Shown: one piece after another, positions 11,901-24,934 of the stretch
How the letters are laid out: every line of letters begins with the position of its first letter
Numbering within the stretch: position 1 is the stretch's first letter
NCBI GenBank assembly: GCA_905250885.1
Contig: CAJNOQ010000242.1
Location: forward strand, 1-60,158
Direction of reading: 5' to 3'
From: Didymodactylos carnosus
Lineage: Eukaryota; Rotifera; Eurotatoria; Philodinida; Philodinidae
Length of the DNA stretch: 60,158 nucleotides
The notes under the pieces: model-generated
What the model saw: the letters and a program-made list of their open reading frames with translations, nothing else
What the model was told of the DNA's origin: nothing
The model's database searches: none
Translations under genes and position numbers: made by a program

Positions 11901-13722
11901 TTACAAATTGACATAATATTTAATTATTATAAATGAGTCGATGTAAGATTTCAACAATTTCAATATTAATCACTGTTTCTATAGTGAAAAATGACTTGTT
12001 CCTCATTCATCATTATGAAATTAATGTTAAGATACCCATCTTTTTTAATGTGACAACGTTAATGAATGAAGAAAAATTATTTATATAAGGTACTCAGTGA
12101 CCATTATTTTTTTTCAAATGAGATAATATTTTTTTTTGATATATCTAGTATAGTTATGATAATAACAAAATATTTAAATAATTCGTTCATTTTTTCTTTT
12201 ATTTTTCGTTAGTATAATCTAGTAGTATAGTTTTAATTTGAACTTAATTGATACTGATTAGAAAATTCAATTTATTAGTATAGACAGTCTATATGAGTAA
12301 GATAGACGTTATTTGAAAAATGTGTGTACATAGTATGATTTGTGATGATGAATAACAGGCAACAAATTTAATAAACTATAAGAAATGACATGTCAAAAGG
12401 AGATAAAAAAGAAGACGTGCAATAACAGTGGTATGGCGCATCTGTAATTTGTATTTTAACTTCCAGGTTTCATATTAACTATACTGTGTGTGTGTAACTA
12501 AAAACTGTCTTGTTGTTTTTATTATTATTATTATTATATTATGACATATAAACGATGACAGTGACCAAAACTTTCATTGAGTGCTAAATAAAATCAATAA
12601 ATAATAATAATAATGATTAAATTTCAATGTTTTTCTTTTTTTTCTCTTTTAAGAACAACAGCTTGTTTTGATATTTTTTTTCACCAGTAAATCTATATAA
12701 TAATCGATCAATTTTCAAAAGCACAAACATTTGAATTTGACTTAAAATTGCTTATGTTTTTGTATTTTTTGTATCAAATTTGATACAAACATAAAAATTG
12801 TCAAAAAATTTGTAACTACTCATTTATTTTTGAGAATTTATGTATGAAAAATTTTATTAAATAAAATTGAAAAGATCATTGTCTAAAAATAAATGATATT
12901 TTATTTTCTTCAATAAGTTGTTGTTTTTTTTCAAGATATTCGACTTTCGATTGGATATTTCGAATGTTTTTATTTTTAATAAATATTTCTCTCAAATTTT
13001 ATCCAAATCATAACTTTCTTGCTTCGGAAGTGGGTCGATGCTTATGTGAACTCTTTTTTAAAAGAAATTATAATTGATTTCCTTCCTTGAGTATAATAGA
13101 AAATTTTTTTTTTTAAAAAAATATATTCATCGTACATGTGTGCTGCTTGTTGTACGCAATAAAAATCGATCAATAACAGAATAAATGTAGTTTTGATGAC
13201 GGATAGTTTTAGTCAAGCAATCATATAATCCTACTTTATCCGATCGGAAAGTCTATTGAAGAAAAAAAAATATATTTTTATTTGTACAAAACATCAAAGT
13301 ACCGTTTATAATGAACAACAGTTAAAAATTCAAGTGTCATATTTCTATTATTCTCTTTAGGTTAATTTAGATTGGTGTAGTAACACACTTTTTTATTATA
13401 ATAAAGAAACCATGTGCATTCCAATTATACTAGGAAGAAGTAGTAGAAGTAGAAATTAATTTATAATCATGCACATACATGATGTGAACAGAGAACGAAG
13501 GTTCTTTTTTCTTCTTTTTTTGATATTACACATAAACACATATTCTTCTTTACTTTTTTAATCTTCTCTCTCGATTTTACTTTAAATACTTTTTTTTTAT
13601 TTAAGTCTTCAATGAAATTTTTCTTCTACTTTAAGTTATTCTTAACCATATCGTCTCATCTCAAACACAAACGTATGTGGTATAGATGCGTGGTGGAAAT
13701 GGTAACTCAAGGGCTGATACTC

Positions 13723-13753
<31 letters not shown>

Positions 13754-14435
13754 TAGTAATAATAATAATATAAGAAAAAAAGTATATAAAAAAAAAAAGA
13801 AAGGAATAATTTTGATTGTCGGCAATATATATCTACTCTTAGTCGATATATGAAGGTCGAGGGAAGAAAAAGAAAAATAAAGATGGAGAATTACAGTAAG
13901 AGTATATAGTATTCTATCGTAAAAAATCAGAAAAAAAAAAAAAAGAAATTCACTACTGATAATAGATTTCGTTGAAATAAAAACGAGAAAAAAAAAAGCA
14001 TTTGTTTCTTCTTCAAAAAAAATAAAATGAAATAAAAAATGTTTCAAAGCTGAGAGAAAGGTAGGGTATTCAAGATTAATCTTACAAATATTTGTGCTTT
14101 TGTCTATATACGTTCGTACCGCAGACTTTTCTTTTTGTTTTCTTCAAGAAAGAAAAGACAAAATGAACATAGTAGTATACTTATTGTGTACACTGTACTT
14201 GATTAAATAATGTACGACATAAATTTATTTTATTAAAACATCTTGAATTAAGGATGTCCATGATTTCAAATGAAGTGGAAAATTTGTAACTTATACTTGA
14301 AAATAGTGATAGGAAATAGAAGACGATATTACATATGATCATTTTATAAAGGACATAGAAGTCCGAAAAAATTCCGAGAATACTCATATGACTGAAACAA
14401 AAGAAATAGAATTGATTGTAAATTGTTGTAAAGTA
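8930..14435. other. Gene-poor A+T-rich region
   Basis: Long runs of A and T, scattered ATT/TAA microsatellites and chance open frames up to about 108 codons that translate into low-complexity Phe/Leu/Ile tracts (for example 13721-14047 on the minus strand, which merely reads through microsatellites). Nothing with family resemblance was found on either strand. Confidence 0.6.
13726..13771. repeat. (TAA)n microsatellite
   Basis: About 15 trinucleotide units with a single interruption (TAG). Confidence 0.9.
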
Positions 14436-14641
14436 CTTTTTCATATTCAGCACACTCGATAACCCGGAAGATTTTCTATTTTTAGCGAGGGATACTTTCA
14501 AAATTTTAGGAAAAATTTTGAAACAAGATAACACAAACAACCTTCCATGGGAGAATAATATTAGTTTGAAAACTTTTAGAAGTATCCCTCACCAAAAATA
14601 GAAAATCTTCCGGGTTATCGAGTGTGTTGAATATGAAAAAG
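14436..14641. repeat. Foldback element, two arms of about 70 bp
   Basis: Arms of about 70 bp (14436-14506 and 14570-14641) are complementary with only about five mismatches, sharing CACTCGATAACCCGGAAGAT and GAGGGATACTT. The spacer is about 60 bp. No coding frame. The high arm identity suggests a younger copy than the one at 8665. Confidence 0.78.
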
Positions 14642-16254
14642 CATTTTTCAACAACTCAAAATCAACTGTATTTTTTTTCCGGTGATATGTATCAGAAGTG
14701 ATCATCTTGCTTTTTTTTGATATTGTATGAATGTTGAGTTTAATTTCAAAAAATAGAGTTTCAGTTTTATGATTTAAAATACAATCGGAGGTTCTAAACT
14801 GTAAGACGATGGTATTTGTACATATTTTATGTATAGAATATGTTGTGCAGCCTTTATATATTGAAAACAAATTTTTAAATTTTATTGGTTTTTGATTATT
14901 AAATGAGTCTATGTATAGGTGGATTGAATCGACCGTAAATTTTATCTCATCCTCAAAATGGTAAATTATTGGTAAATAAAGAATAAAATGAATAACAATT
15001 TGAATTTCTTTTTAAATAATAAAGGTTGTATTGTGACTATTAACCAGTTGTATCATATTGAGGTCAAAATAACACTCATTTTTTTCTACATACTAAGATT
15101 TAATATAGAATAATTAAATTCAATAATGGTAATGTCTGACAAAGTTTTAGAATAAGAATCCTCTCAGTTCTAGTCTCATTTCTCGCAAAACACATAACAA
15201 TCAAATCAATAAAATTTAGGCTCGTTTTTCATCGATTTGCTTTAGAATAATTCGAATATTTAAGAAAATACATCGTCGTATCTTGGCATAATGGATAAGA
15301 TCGATTGTTCTTAAGAGTGCTGAAGTTCCTATCGATTAGATAGAGATCGTCAACCACATTAAGGAGAGAACTTTAATGAGTGTACTATATCTTACTGTGT
15401 TACTTAGGCAGTTTTACTGATAAGAGTTATTGCCAGCACACATTGTTTTGTTAATTTTAAACTGAAACACTTTTCCTTCTTTCAAACGTTGAAACCGAGT
15501 TCCTCTTCTGTCTTCTAATCTGTGTTGCTGCCATTATGTTAATTTAATGTACTGATTATTTCCTATTAATATATTACGTCTAGAAGACAACAAAAAATAT
15601 CTATCACAAATAACGACTTTTTAGTCTTTCACATTATCCAATGAATTACTGATTGCGTTTATGTATTCATTTTACTCTATTAGCTAATTCTCCCGTCTTC
15701 GTTTACATGATGAACAATTTTTGTGTTATTGTTTCTATTAACATACAAAAGAAAATATCGATAGACAAAATGACTATATAGTCTATACGTAATATTCAGA
15801 GAAAATTAACCCATATGTATATCTCTGTTAGACAATTAATCATTATATTATCGTCGGGAAATATTCGCAACATGTTCAACCAAACATACATCGATTAGAT
15901 GTGAATACAAATGTGTAGTAGAAAGATGTGCGAATATCTCAGGTATCAAGTATGTATCTTACACAAAAAATGGCTTGAAGTCGTGCTTCTGAATTTCAGT
16001 AAGAGGTATGCATTTTTCCTTCGAGGTAACTAATTTTATCTACATCGAAATCAGTCAGGATAGTGTAACAAATATCCCATAATGAAATTTTTGGTATGTA
16101 TCCAATATCTCAGCACGTGGATTAAGAACCTCTCTTTCACAGTTGTCGACGTATGATGCACCTTCTCTCTAGTGAAAAGCTCACGTGTACTTCCACGTGT
16201 GTAAAGGAACTAGACATGCATCAATTTCAATTATTTCAATTAAAATTCAATTTT
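14642..16254. other. Gene-poor region
   Basis: No supported gene. It contains the tRNA-like relic at 15277-15350 and a 25-codon minus-strand frame from an ATG at 15534 that begins MAATQIRRQKRN and is too short to accept. Two CACGTG E-boxes occur near 16182-16198. Confidence 0.45.
15277..15350 (+). pseudogene. Decayed tRNA-like sequence (arginine type?)
   Basis: TGGCATAATGG at 15284-15294 is a perfect A-box and continues GATAAG as in arginine tRNAs. A degraded B-box-like AGTTCCTATC lies about 50 bp further at the expected distance. The D and T stems do not pair, so this is at best a pseudogene or the head of a tRNA-derived repeat. Confidence 0.25.
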
Positions 16255-16775
16255 TGGAATTGAAATTGGAATGTGTGAACTTTTTTCTACATATCAGACA
16301 AGTATAATTATCATCATTTCCCGTACGAACAGAATTAATAGAAGTGAATTTAACATAGAAATGTTTCGAAAACGGATCGTAAGTACTAAAGAAAATTGAT
16401 TTTATGTGAACTGGACCCATTTTAGACTATTTTCACCTAATATTAAAAAGTTCAGAACTCCGTCAAAATTCATCATAACGACCTCAAAACTTTAGAAGAT
16501 ACACTGTTTAAACACATGATTCTGAGATAAAATAACCAAGGAAGCCATTTTCTGTTCAGCTCGAAAACAAAATCCTTCTCTTGAAACGTTTTTTTAGTTT
16601 TCATGATAAATTAACAGTTCAAATTAAAAATCTTCTGAAGTTTTGAGGTCTTTATGATGAATTTTGACTTAAGATCAATATCAGAAACATTTCTATGTTA
16701 AATTCGTTTCTCTTAATTCTGCTCGTACGGTATGTAGAAAAAAGTTCACCAATTCCAATTAATTGGAAATCAGTA
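16255..16775. repeat. Large imperfect foldback element with unequal arms
   Basis: Left sequence GTGAACTTTTTTCTACAT (about 16275) and a later block ending AACATAGAAATGTTTC are matched in reverse complement at about 16680-16760, and an inner pair (CATCATAACGACCTCAAAAC near 16470 against its complement near 16650) continues the stem. The left arm carries an extra block of about 30 bp. No coding frame. Confidence 0.65.
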
Positions 16776-18124
16776 CATGCCCAATTCTATGTTGTAACAA
16801 TTCATTTTTTCTACAGTATTCCAGAATTTATTATTCAGGCAACCAAAAGATATCTATGACTTGTTTATATACCGCCTGATAGAAAATAAAATCCTGAATA
16901 TTTTAGATAAAAACGAACGGTAGGATTAAAATTGCTTTTCAAAATTTATAGTCAGCTTCAAAATTCTCTTCAACTACTCATCTTTCGATTAGAAAGAGAA
17001 ACAATAACTACAGCTTTGATCACTTATAACTTAATAGCGTATACATAAATATTAAATATTTTGAAACGAAATCTTTTGACAAATGAAAATAATTTTATGA
17101 AATTTTTTGAATGTAAGGATAATTCGACGGTATACATATTTCATGTGTCAAGGTAATCTATATAGTTAAGTATGTTTATTTAAGTTTCTCATTTTATCCT
17201 TCTTTTTTTGAAGAGTTGTGTAAGTCATATGTCAATCATTATGAGATACTTGACCTTCACTGATTAACTATTGTCAGAAGCGCAATTTATTCTAGGTATA
17301 TGCGTAGTACGTACTTTTTTTATCCGTCCACCGTCCATTCAAAGATATGAAACAGTTTTTTTTCTCTTTCGTCATTAAGTTAACTGTAAATAAACCGCTG
17401 ATGATGGGTAATAAACGTTTTTTTTTGAGAATATTTACAGACAAACTGAAATTATAATGTTTTCTAACTGTGTGAGAAAGAATATCTATTGATAACTTCC
17501 TGTGACGAAACGTAAGTGAAAATCCAAGGTTAATGTAAACTAATATCTATATACACGCAGTTAAATCACCTTGTAGAAACGATTACAAATGACTTTCATA
17601 CAAGATTATCTAATTGAAAATTTGACATATATAAATGCTATTCTCTCTTACGGAGTACTCTTAATACTTTAATTTAGAAAACTAGTATCGATCTACTGGA
17701 GTTAGAGTAAACATATCTTCTACGGATGATGAGTCTGCTATGAATCATTATGATTATGAAATGATAAAATATTTTCGAACAGATTATTAGTGGATTCAAA
17801 ATGGCCTTGATTATTTGAGTTGTTTTTCTTTCATTAATTTGGTCTGTATATACTGCCAGAAGAATATTTTTTTGTATAAATTTTCGATATATACAATAAC
17901 AGACATTCTTTATCCTCTTATTTGTATCGTAATCCAAGTGTTATCTGTAGTTACAAGTTTTTAGAGAAGCAAATTTGAAATATTATTGAGAATGAAGGAC
18001 AGTCGATTGATGTGTCTCAAATTGTGTCAAGTTTTTACTTCTTCTAAACAGAGTAGAAAATTCTTATTTTCTGTCATGTGGATAAAATCTTTTTATAAAT
18101 GAATATATAAATGTCAAATAACAA

Positions 18125-18151
18125 TATCTATCTATCTATCTATCTATCTAT
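18125..18151. repeat. (TATC)n microsatellite
   Basis: Nearly seven uninterrupted tetranucleotide units. Confidence 0.9.
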
Positions 18152-19645
18152 TTCAAATTAATCGCCTTCGATAGAATAAATAAATGGATATATCCGTACA
18201 ACTTCACTAAATACAATATTAGACCATTGAAGGTATTTTAGCAAGGCAACAAGGCTAATCGAAGACGGATAAGTTTTGAAGAAAAAAATTACATGATAAT
18301 CGTATACTTTCTCCTTGTTTCTCTTTCCATAATTTTTCTTTTTCAGTACTAAAAGCTAGACACTTCTCAGCTATATAGGAAGATAATCCGTCGAAGCCGG
18401 TATATTCGATTAAATTGCAATAATAATCCACTTATCTTGGAGTTTAGTATGAAGATGTTAGATATCTTTTAATATGTCAGTGGTAATAGAAAACATTCCA
18501 GTTACTGGTGAACTTGAGTGAGCCTTTTAATCTTGCTATGAGAGACAGACTAATTTGTATTTGTAAGATATTAATATCATTAATTGTACCTGGGAGTAAG
18601 AAAAACTATGTATATAAATAGCTTTTTATTTCTCATATCTCTCTCTCTCTTTCTCTTTATTTTTTCGGCTGAAATCTTTTCACTTAAATTATGGTAAACT
18701 GTAGAATATTGATAGATATATTCACACACGTCATTCCCATCTTTTTCTCGCTCTTTACTAATGTTATGCATGATGAGATAAATAATTTTTTTGTATGATG
18801 CTTATCATTTGACACGAACACATACGATTGGAAATCGTAATATATACATACGAAACTTTTTTTTTTGATGTTACCGTGCCTGTGTGTGCATGATACAATC
18901 AATACATTTCGACACAAGAAATATAAAAATTACAGAGCAATTTGTCTCGAATTCTGTTTGCTACTTTGTATTAAGTTGTAGAATAAAATATAGAGGCTTA
19001 TTTTATCAAAGATCGAACAAATAGCATACAAAGAACTTTTTTTTAAGTATTAATGCGCTAAATGCAGACGCATTTTTGAGTGAGAATAGAAAATGGATAT
19101 ATATGAAGCAAAAATACGAATTCCACATACTTAAGACCATCTTAGAAGAATCAACGACACAACTGTAACCAAAAAGTAAGAAATTTATCCTTGCTTCGTT
19201 GCTCTCTAAGAATGCATGTAATAGGATCTTCAGTAATTTATTCATGAATGTTATTGGTGAATGAGTGTACATCAATATCTTCTGAAGAATATCTTCTGTA
19301 AAAATAGTTCAAAGTTTATGACGGATATTAGGGATCTGAAAAGATTTCCCAACGGCTGTGAAAAAAGTGAATCAGAATAACAACAATAATAATATGAATT
19401 ATAAGAATAAAGAAGAGAGACAAAACCTTAGAATTATCATGATGATAGTTATTCATACTTTTTTTTTTTTTGTCAAATCTATTTACCACGAATAAAAAAT
19501 GTAGTTGAGAATAATAATAATAATAATAATGGCACCACAGCTGACAACATTGGCACTGGCTGGTCTGTATGTTTCTCTATTTAAAATATTATTAAAAAGT
19601 CACTGTCTACTGTTAAGTATATACAATGTGCACACAATGTGAGAA

Positions 19646-19651
19646 TTTATT
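19646..19651 (-). terminator. Candidate AATAAA poly(A) signal of the stefin gene
   Basis: TTTATT on the plus strand, AATAAA on the minus strand, 196 nt past the stefin stop codon. Confidence 0.35.
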
Positions 19652-19846
19652 TGTTTGAAATACAATCTATGATAACTGTTGATATTTATATTTTACAATT
19701 GTTTCTCAAAAGAACGTCAATTTTCTTTGATTGAGTACATGAAAACTACAAATGGTGAGTCAACTGAAAACGATTTTCATTAGATTTTTGAAAATAAATA
19801 AAATTTATCGTGTAAATAATAAGGAAAGAATTTAGAAATGTTTGAT

Positions 19847-20391
19847 TTAAGTTTGATAATTTTGTTCAACAAATTTCACTTTTACTTGAATTTTTTGTCC
19901 GTCAGGAAGCCAGGGTCGTTCCCAAATATTCACATTTATATAGCGTGGAATAGAATATGGAATGAAAACCTAAATATGTTACAGAATAGAATAATTTTTT
20001 GAATCGTTTAAGTATATTTCGAAAAGTACCTTGAAATAATACATTGTACCAGCTACAACTTGCTTGGCGACAGCAGTCGGCTCCATACGACCTGCTGGTA
20101 ATGTAAAACCTTGTCGGCGTAATTCATAAAGTATTAACCTATAATTCTGTAAGGAGAATAGTACTAAGAATTTATTTATAATGAGATATAATGTAAGAAT
20201 TATTATATTTTACATCATAAAACAATTGATTATCCTGCGGTGTAGGCTGTTGCCATTTGGATATACCACCCAATCTACAACATGTATAAACACTCTTAAA
20301 GAACGTATCATACACTCGTACAGAAATATGAGAGAATAATCCGATATTTTTTAGATAAAATAGGTAGTAAACATACGGCTTACCTTTGCAT
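19847..20391 (-). CDS. Stefin/cystatin-type cysteine protease inhibitor, 4 exons
   Basis: Exons 20391-20384, 20274-20214, 20146-20030 and 19969-19847 join in frame across GT-AG introns of 109, 67 and 60 bp to give 102 residues, the size of type 1 cystatins (stefins, about 98-103). All three papain-binding elements are present: the N-terminal Gly pair (GGISKW, G5-G6), the first hairpin QVVAG (52-56, in QVVAGTMYYFK) and a second hairpin with PW (81-82) followed by LP (83-84). Stefins usually have LP only, while PW is typical of type 2 cystatins. There is no signal peptide and no cysteine, so the protein should be cytosolic and inhibit papain-like cathepsins. The first coding exon is only 8 nt (ATG CAA AG), which hides the gene from frame-based searches. 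No damage is visible. Confidence 0.93.
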
Positions 20392-23300
20392 TCTTGAATT
20401 AGCGTGTAGCTTGTGTTTTTTTTTAACGTATTCTTAAAATTTTTCTTATATTCACTTATATGAATATTTGATCATTGATCCGTAAAGAAAAAATAGTCTT
20501 ACGTAGCAATAAATGTTTAGACAATGTATTTTTTTATTTTTATCTTAAAAAAAAATCGTTATGAGTAAAGTGTAAACAACATAGGTACTGTAAAAAATAT
20601 GCTTAGAATGTAGACCAATATGAATTTTGTAAGCAAGGTAGGATATGTAGAATTATTAGAAAGCACATATTCTTAAGAAACACAATCCATTATTCAACAC
20701 ACTACATTTTTTAATATAATTATCTAAAGAAATTATTTTGGATCCTATGTTTGTTCTATATGAATAAAAGTGAACTAACCTTTAAGAATCAAAAATTATG
20801 TTTCAAAGTTTTTTTCTGTTATTCTATCAAATAAAGTTAATTATGATTCTTCTTGACTCTGTTAGTTCTTGAACAAAAAATTTTTCTCTATTCTTTTTCT
20901 ATCGCTTTTGTCCATAACTGGTATTTTTTACTATCAAGTTCCGTATCTCAGACGTAAAAGCCTGCAAAATATCAATAGAGACGTTTATTCTATTATATTG
21001 TCGTCAATAATTGAGATTATTATCCACAGTTGAATACATCTTTATATTCACTAGAATTAACGTTTGTTTTCTTTTATATATATATATATATATTTTATTT
21101 TTTTTTTTTTCATTTTAGCTTAAGTTGGCAACCAACCGACCTTGGCATAATCTACAATTAAAATTAATAATTCGTATGTGAATCATATACAAATTTAATA
21201 CAAGTCTTGTTCTACAAAATTAATAATTCGTCATCATATCTACCTTACATAGAACTCAAGGAGCAACTTATATTTATAATTAGATGCAACCTTGATCATA
21301 ATACTATACAACATTTACACACATACACAAACGCCGATATATCTTATTTATTTTTATTTTCGTTTATCGACTCAATCGTGTATAATTTTTCAACTAGGAA
21401 GAAAATTTTATTTATATCAATTATTATTTCTAGTGTGTATATTATATTTAAGAACAAAAAAAGACAACGACAAATATTTTAACAAACTCAAGGTAAATGG
21501 ACTGTATGAACAGAGTCAACAAGACGCTTAATAATATTAATCAATGAATGAAATAGTCTCAGTCTTGAAGGATAAAAAAATAAAACAATAAAAAATATAT
21601 ACATATATCTATCTGTAGAAGATAAAAATTAGTCTTTTGAGAGTCTAAAATAAAAAAAAATGTGCGCATTAAACTGGGCTTAAAAAGGTTTTACAATTGT
21701 TTTAAATTCTATATAGAAACTGATCCTTATAGAAAATATAAAACAGTGTATTACTAACTAATAGCAAAAAGGATTGATCTATTCATCTAATTTTTTTTCC
21801 ACTTTAACTCACTTACTATTTATAGTTCTAAAATTTAAGAAATATTCAGCTATCTTATAACTTTTACCGAAAATATAATTTATACAATTCTAGTTCTTCA
21901 CTTATAGATCTTTTCTCTTTTTGTTTTACAAGTATGACTATTTTGCTTTTAAACAAATTATTCATCAGGAAAATGACAGAATAATACAAATTAAAGTACT
22001 TTGAGTGTACTATGTTAATCTAGTTTTTGTTCATTGTCGCATGAGATATTGAGTGATTGAAGAAGAGATTTGTTTGAGAGAAACTTAAACCTTATTTTCC
22101 ATAACTGCTTGTCATATAAACAGTACACTGATTCATGAGAGAGACCTTTATATCGACAATGTCCTTATTCCATTATATAATGACGCATCTTTTTGTAAAT
22201 GTTGCACTCGTCACCATATTTAAAAATGTTTTTTTTTTCTTCTTTTTCTATTATAGTAGTAGAACAAGACTTAATTCAACGAGGAAGAAGCCAAGATCGA
22301 AACGTAAGTTTTTTACAGTTTTTCTATTTAATAACGCATATATATGCATATATATATATATATATATATGAAGTGACAAGTAATTTATCACAAAATCATT
22401 TCAAAATTTGACTAGACGATATATAATTATATGGATTGTCGAATAAGTGTTGTATTATAGATTCTATTTCCATACATATTTATATGTATTCATTATCAGG
22501 AAGTTACATCATCATTATAAGCTTTGAAAATTACTATGGATGAGCAATAAATATCTTTATGTGATTTATTCCATAAAAAAATTTTCTCACAAGTTTTTAA
22601 TAATAAGTAAAGCGGAAATATTCCTTCCAAAAGTAATCTCTACTTCTTTTTTTTATTTCTTTTCCCCATTAAACAGTATTTTGGCATTGAATAATATAGC
22701 TTAATTCATATATTTAGTAACAGTTGAACTATTTTCTCCTTTTTCTTTTCTTTTTTCTCTCAAGTGGCAATTCATTCTATTCAGTTTTTAAAATTAGTTC
22801 ATTACAAATAATCACTTGAGATGACGAGTATTGCGGTCAACTAGAAAGAGGAAGAAAGAGAGATAATTACATTGTTTGGACATCAGAAGAAAAAGTTATA
22901 AAAAAAACAGATTTAAATTTATAGAAAATCATGCTAATTTTTATATATGTTGAAAAAATCATTCTTAATAGTATATGGACTTCGCTCGCTACTTCGTGTT
23001 TTGATAAGAAACTGATGATTTTAACAATATACACAAGAGTTAGATGCCTTGTTTTCAATATTTATTGTCAGAAAAAAAACTCCAATATGACGTTCTAATA
23101 TTTCGCTATGATTGTGGCTGTTAATAGATAGAAAAAAAAATACATAGGCATCTGGTGTCTGTGAAAACCAGAAAAGCGACGTTTTTTACATAATTATATA
23201 GTCCATAATGAAAAAAAAGCTAAAATAAATTGTTTTTTTGTAAAAAGAAAAGTTCAACGTTTTCAAAACATAAATGAGAATATCATACATTTATAGGATA

Positions 23301-23875
23301 ACATTTTAGTAAAGAATTTCATTCAAACTGTGTTTCTTACAGACTGCATATATTAGAATAACAAAATTATTTTTCATATAGGTAAAATAATTAATAGATA
23401 GAGAAAAGAAATATATAAATTGTTTCTATTTTTCTTAATCGTTCAGCACTTCATATTATTGATATTAAAATATAGAAATATCAAAAAAGAGGAAAAAAAA
23501 AAAGGATTGAATATGTAATAACCTTGCTTAGAATATCATAATGGCAAATGTATTCAATGATTAGTATGTAAAATTGAGACACTACAGTGTTGATATGCCA
23601 ACAAATTTAAAACAAGTAATCAATAGATAAGTAATACGAACTAAAAAATAACGAATGTATATAAAAGAGTAGGATTATGTTCCGTTATATAATTTTGTTC
23701 ATGATGCAACTAGAAATATTTAATAGTCTAAAACAATTGCTAATAATTTTAGAGTGTTTTTCTTCTATATAGAATTTTGACAGCTTGATGTGACATTAAA
23801 CGTGATTACAAAATACATACAGGTCAAGTGCAAAATAATATAGTATTCATCTAAAACATTTAATTGAATCATCAA

Positions 23876-23906
<31 letters not shown>

Positions 23907-24329
23907 TTGATCGTCATTGAGTTCTCTGTTCATAACAATATAAAGAGTCAGTCTATCCAAATAGTTGTGACCTATTATATTATCTTTATCGTCATTATGT
24001 AAAGATAAAAAAACAAAAGATGGAATCATTGTATCCATTTTCTGTGCTTTTATTATTATTGTTGCAAGTTATGTACATAAGCAACTCAAAATAGAATAGA
24101 ACTACATAAGATACGATTAAAAATACAGTGAACATACATATGCACAGTATATGTTGAATAGTCGCATAATCAATTCCAAGTTATTTATCGATATTTTGCA
24201 CTGATTCATCATCATGGCAAAAAGTTACAATTAGAGATATTTTTATGTCAAAGTCTATTTTATGAAGTTCGAATGTGACAAGCCAATTAAGGATGTAGAG
24301 TCTATAACAGAATAATCAAGTAATTTTAA
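20392..24329. other. Gene-poor region upstream of the stefin gene
   Basis: Should contain the stefin promoter. TA and AT dinucleotide runs at about 21072-21092 and 22340-22370. One exon-like segment at 22257-22303 (+), between a pyrimidine-rich AG and GTAAGT, reads VVEQDLIQRGRSQDRN, but no partner exons were found. Confidence 0.5.
23875..23904. repeat. (TAA)n microsatellite
   Basis: About ten uninterrupted trinucleotide units. Confidence 0.9.
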
Positions 24330-24591
24330 CACTAGAACGCCCGTAGTGGTCATTTTGACCGTTTTTTGATTTTTATACCTAATAAAACAAACTGCATACA
24401 ATTTATTTAAAAATAAATTATGTTATGTTATGTTTAATTTGTCCCACACAAATTTTTTTTTGCAAAATTTTTAATTCATTTTCGAATTCAGAACCATTTT
24501 TAAGTATAAAATTTTTAAAAACAACAGTAATGATCGAAATGACCGCTTTGGGCGTTCGACGTCATGAAAATTTCCGGGCGTTCTGCTAGTG
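24330..24591. mobile_element. piggyBac-type MITE with TTAA target duplication (262 bp)
   Basis: The element is bounded on both sides by TTAA (24326-24329 and 24592-24595). The left terminus is CACTAGAACGCCCG and the right terminus, read inward, is CACTAGCAGAACGCCCGG. The subterminal block ending GGTCATTT is also repeated in inverse orientation, with a second GAACGCCC copy at the right end. The interior is A+T-rich without an open frame, so mobilisation would have needed a transposase supplied elsewhere. Confidence 0.85.
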
Positions 24592-24880
24592 TTAACGATG
24601 TTTTTCGTCTGACTACTCGAAGAAATACAGTTAGAAATTTTACTATGCGATAACTTTTACAATCAATCAGACTCATCTCTAAAACTATTCGCTTCTTTGG
24701 TTAGTGTAGTCAAAGAATCTTGTGTATTTTGATTATCGAATTTTGGTATTTCGTGCAATTTATAGCAGAAAAAAGTACTGCTAACGTCTTATATATTGAA
24801 TTTTCTCTTTCTCTCTCGTGATGTCAACTGCGTGTCAAATTTTATTTTCTAATCCACTTTCACCTATTGAGATCTCTATG

Positions 24881-24934
24881 ATCTCTCTCTCTCGCTCTCT
24901 CTCTCTCTATATATATATATATGTGTGTGTGTGT
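24881..24934. repeat. Compound microsatellite (CT)n(TA)n(TG)n
   Basis: Three adjacent dinucleotide tracts in one block; a related AG tract follows near 25164-25181. Confidence 0.9.

Larger units (their letters stand above)
16776..19846. other. Gene-poor region downstream of the stefin gene
   Basis: No supported gene on either strand. Includes the TATC microsatellite below and a short plus-strand frame from an ATG at 19529 (MAPQLTTLALAG) next to a donor-like GTATGT; no partner exon was found, so it is not called. Confidence 0.5.

Noticed and set aside
13721..14047. 108-codon minus-strand frame
   Set aside because: It reads through TAA microsatellites and A-runs, giving Phe/Leu tracts; no coding signal.
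15460..15534. Minus-strand ATG opening MAATQIRRQKRN
   Set aside because: Stops after 25 codons and has no consensus donor or partner exon.
19529..19566. Plus-strand MAPQLTTLALAG next to GTATGT, a possible signal-peptide exon
   Set aside because: The next candidate exon (about 19713-19754) hits a stop with this donor and fits only with a weak alternative one; it would also run into the stefin gene.
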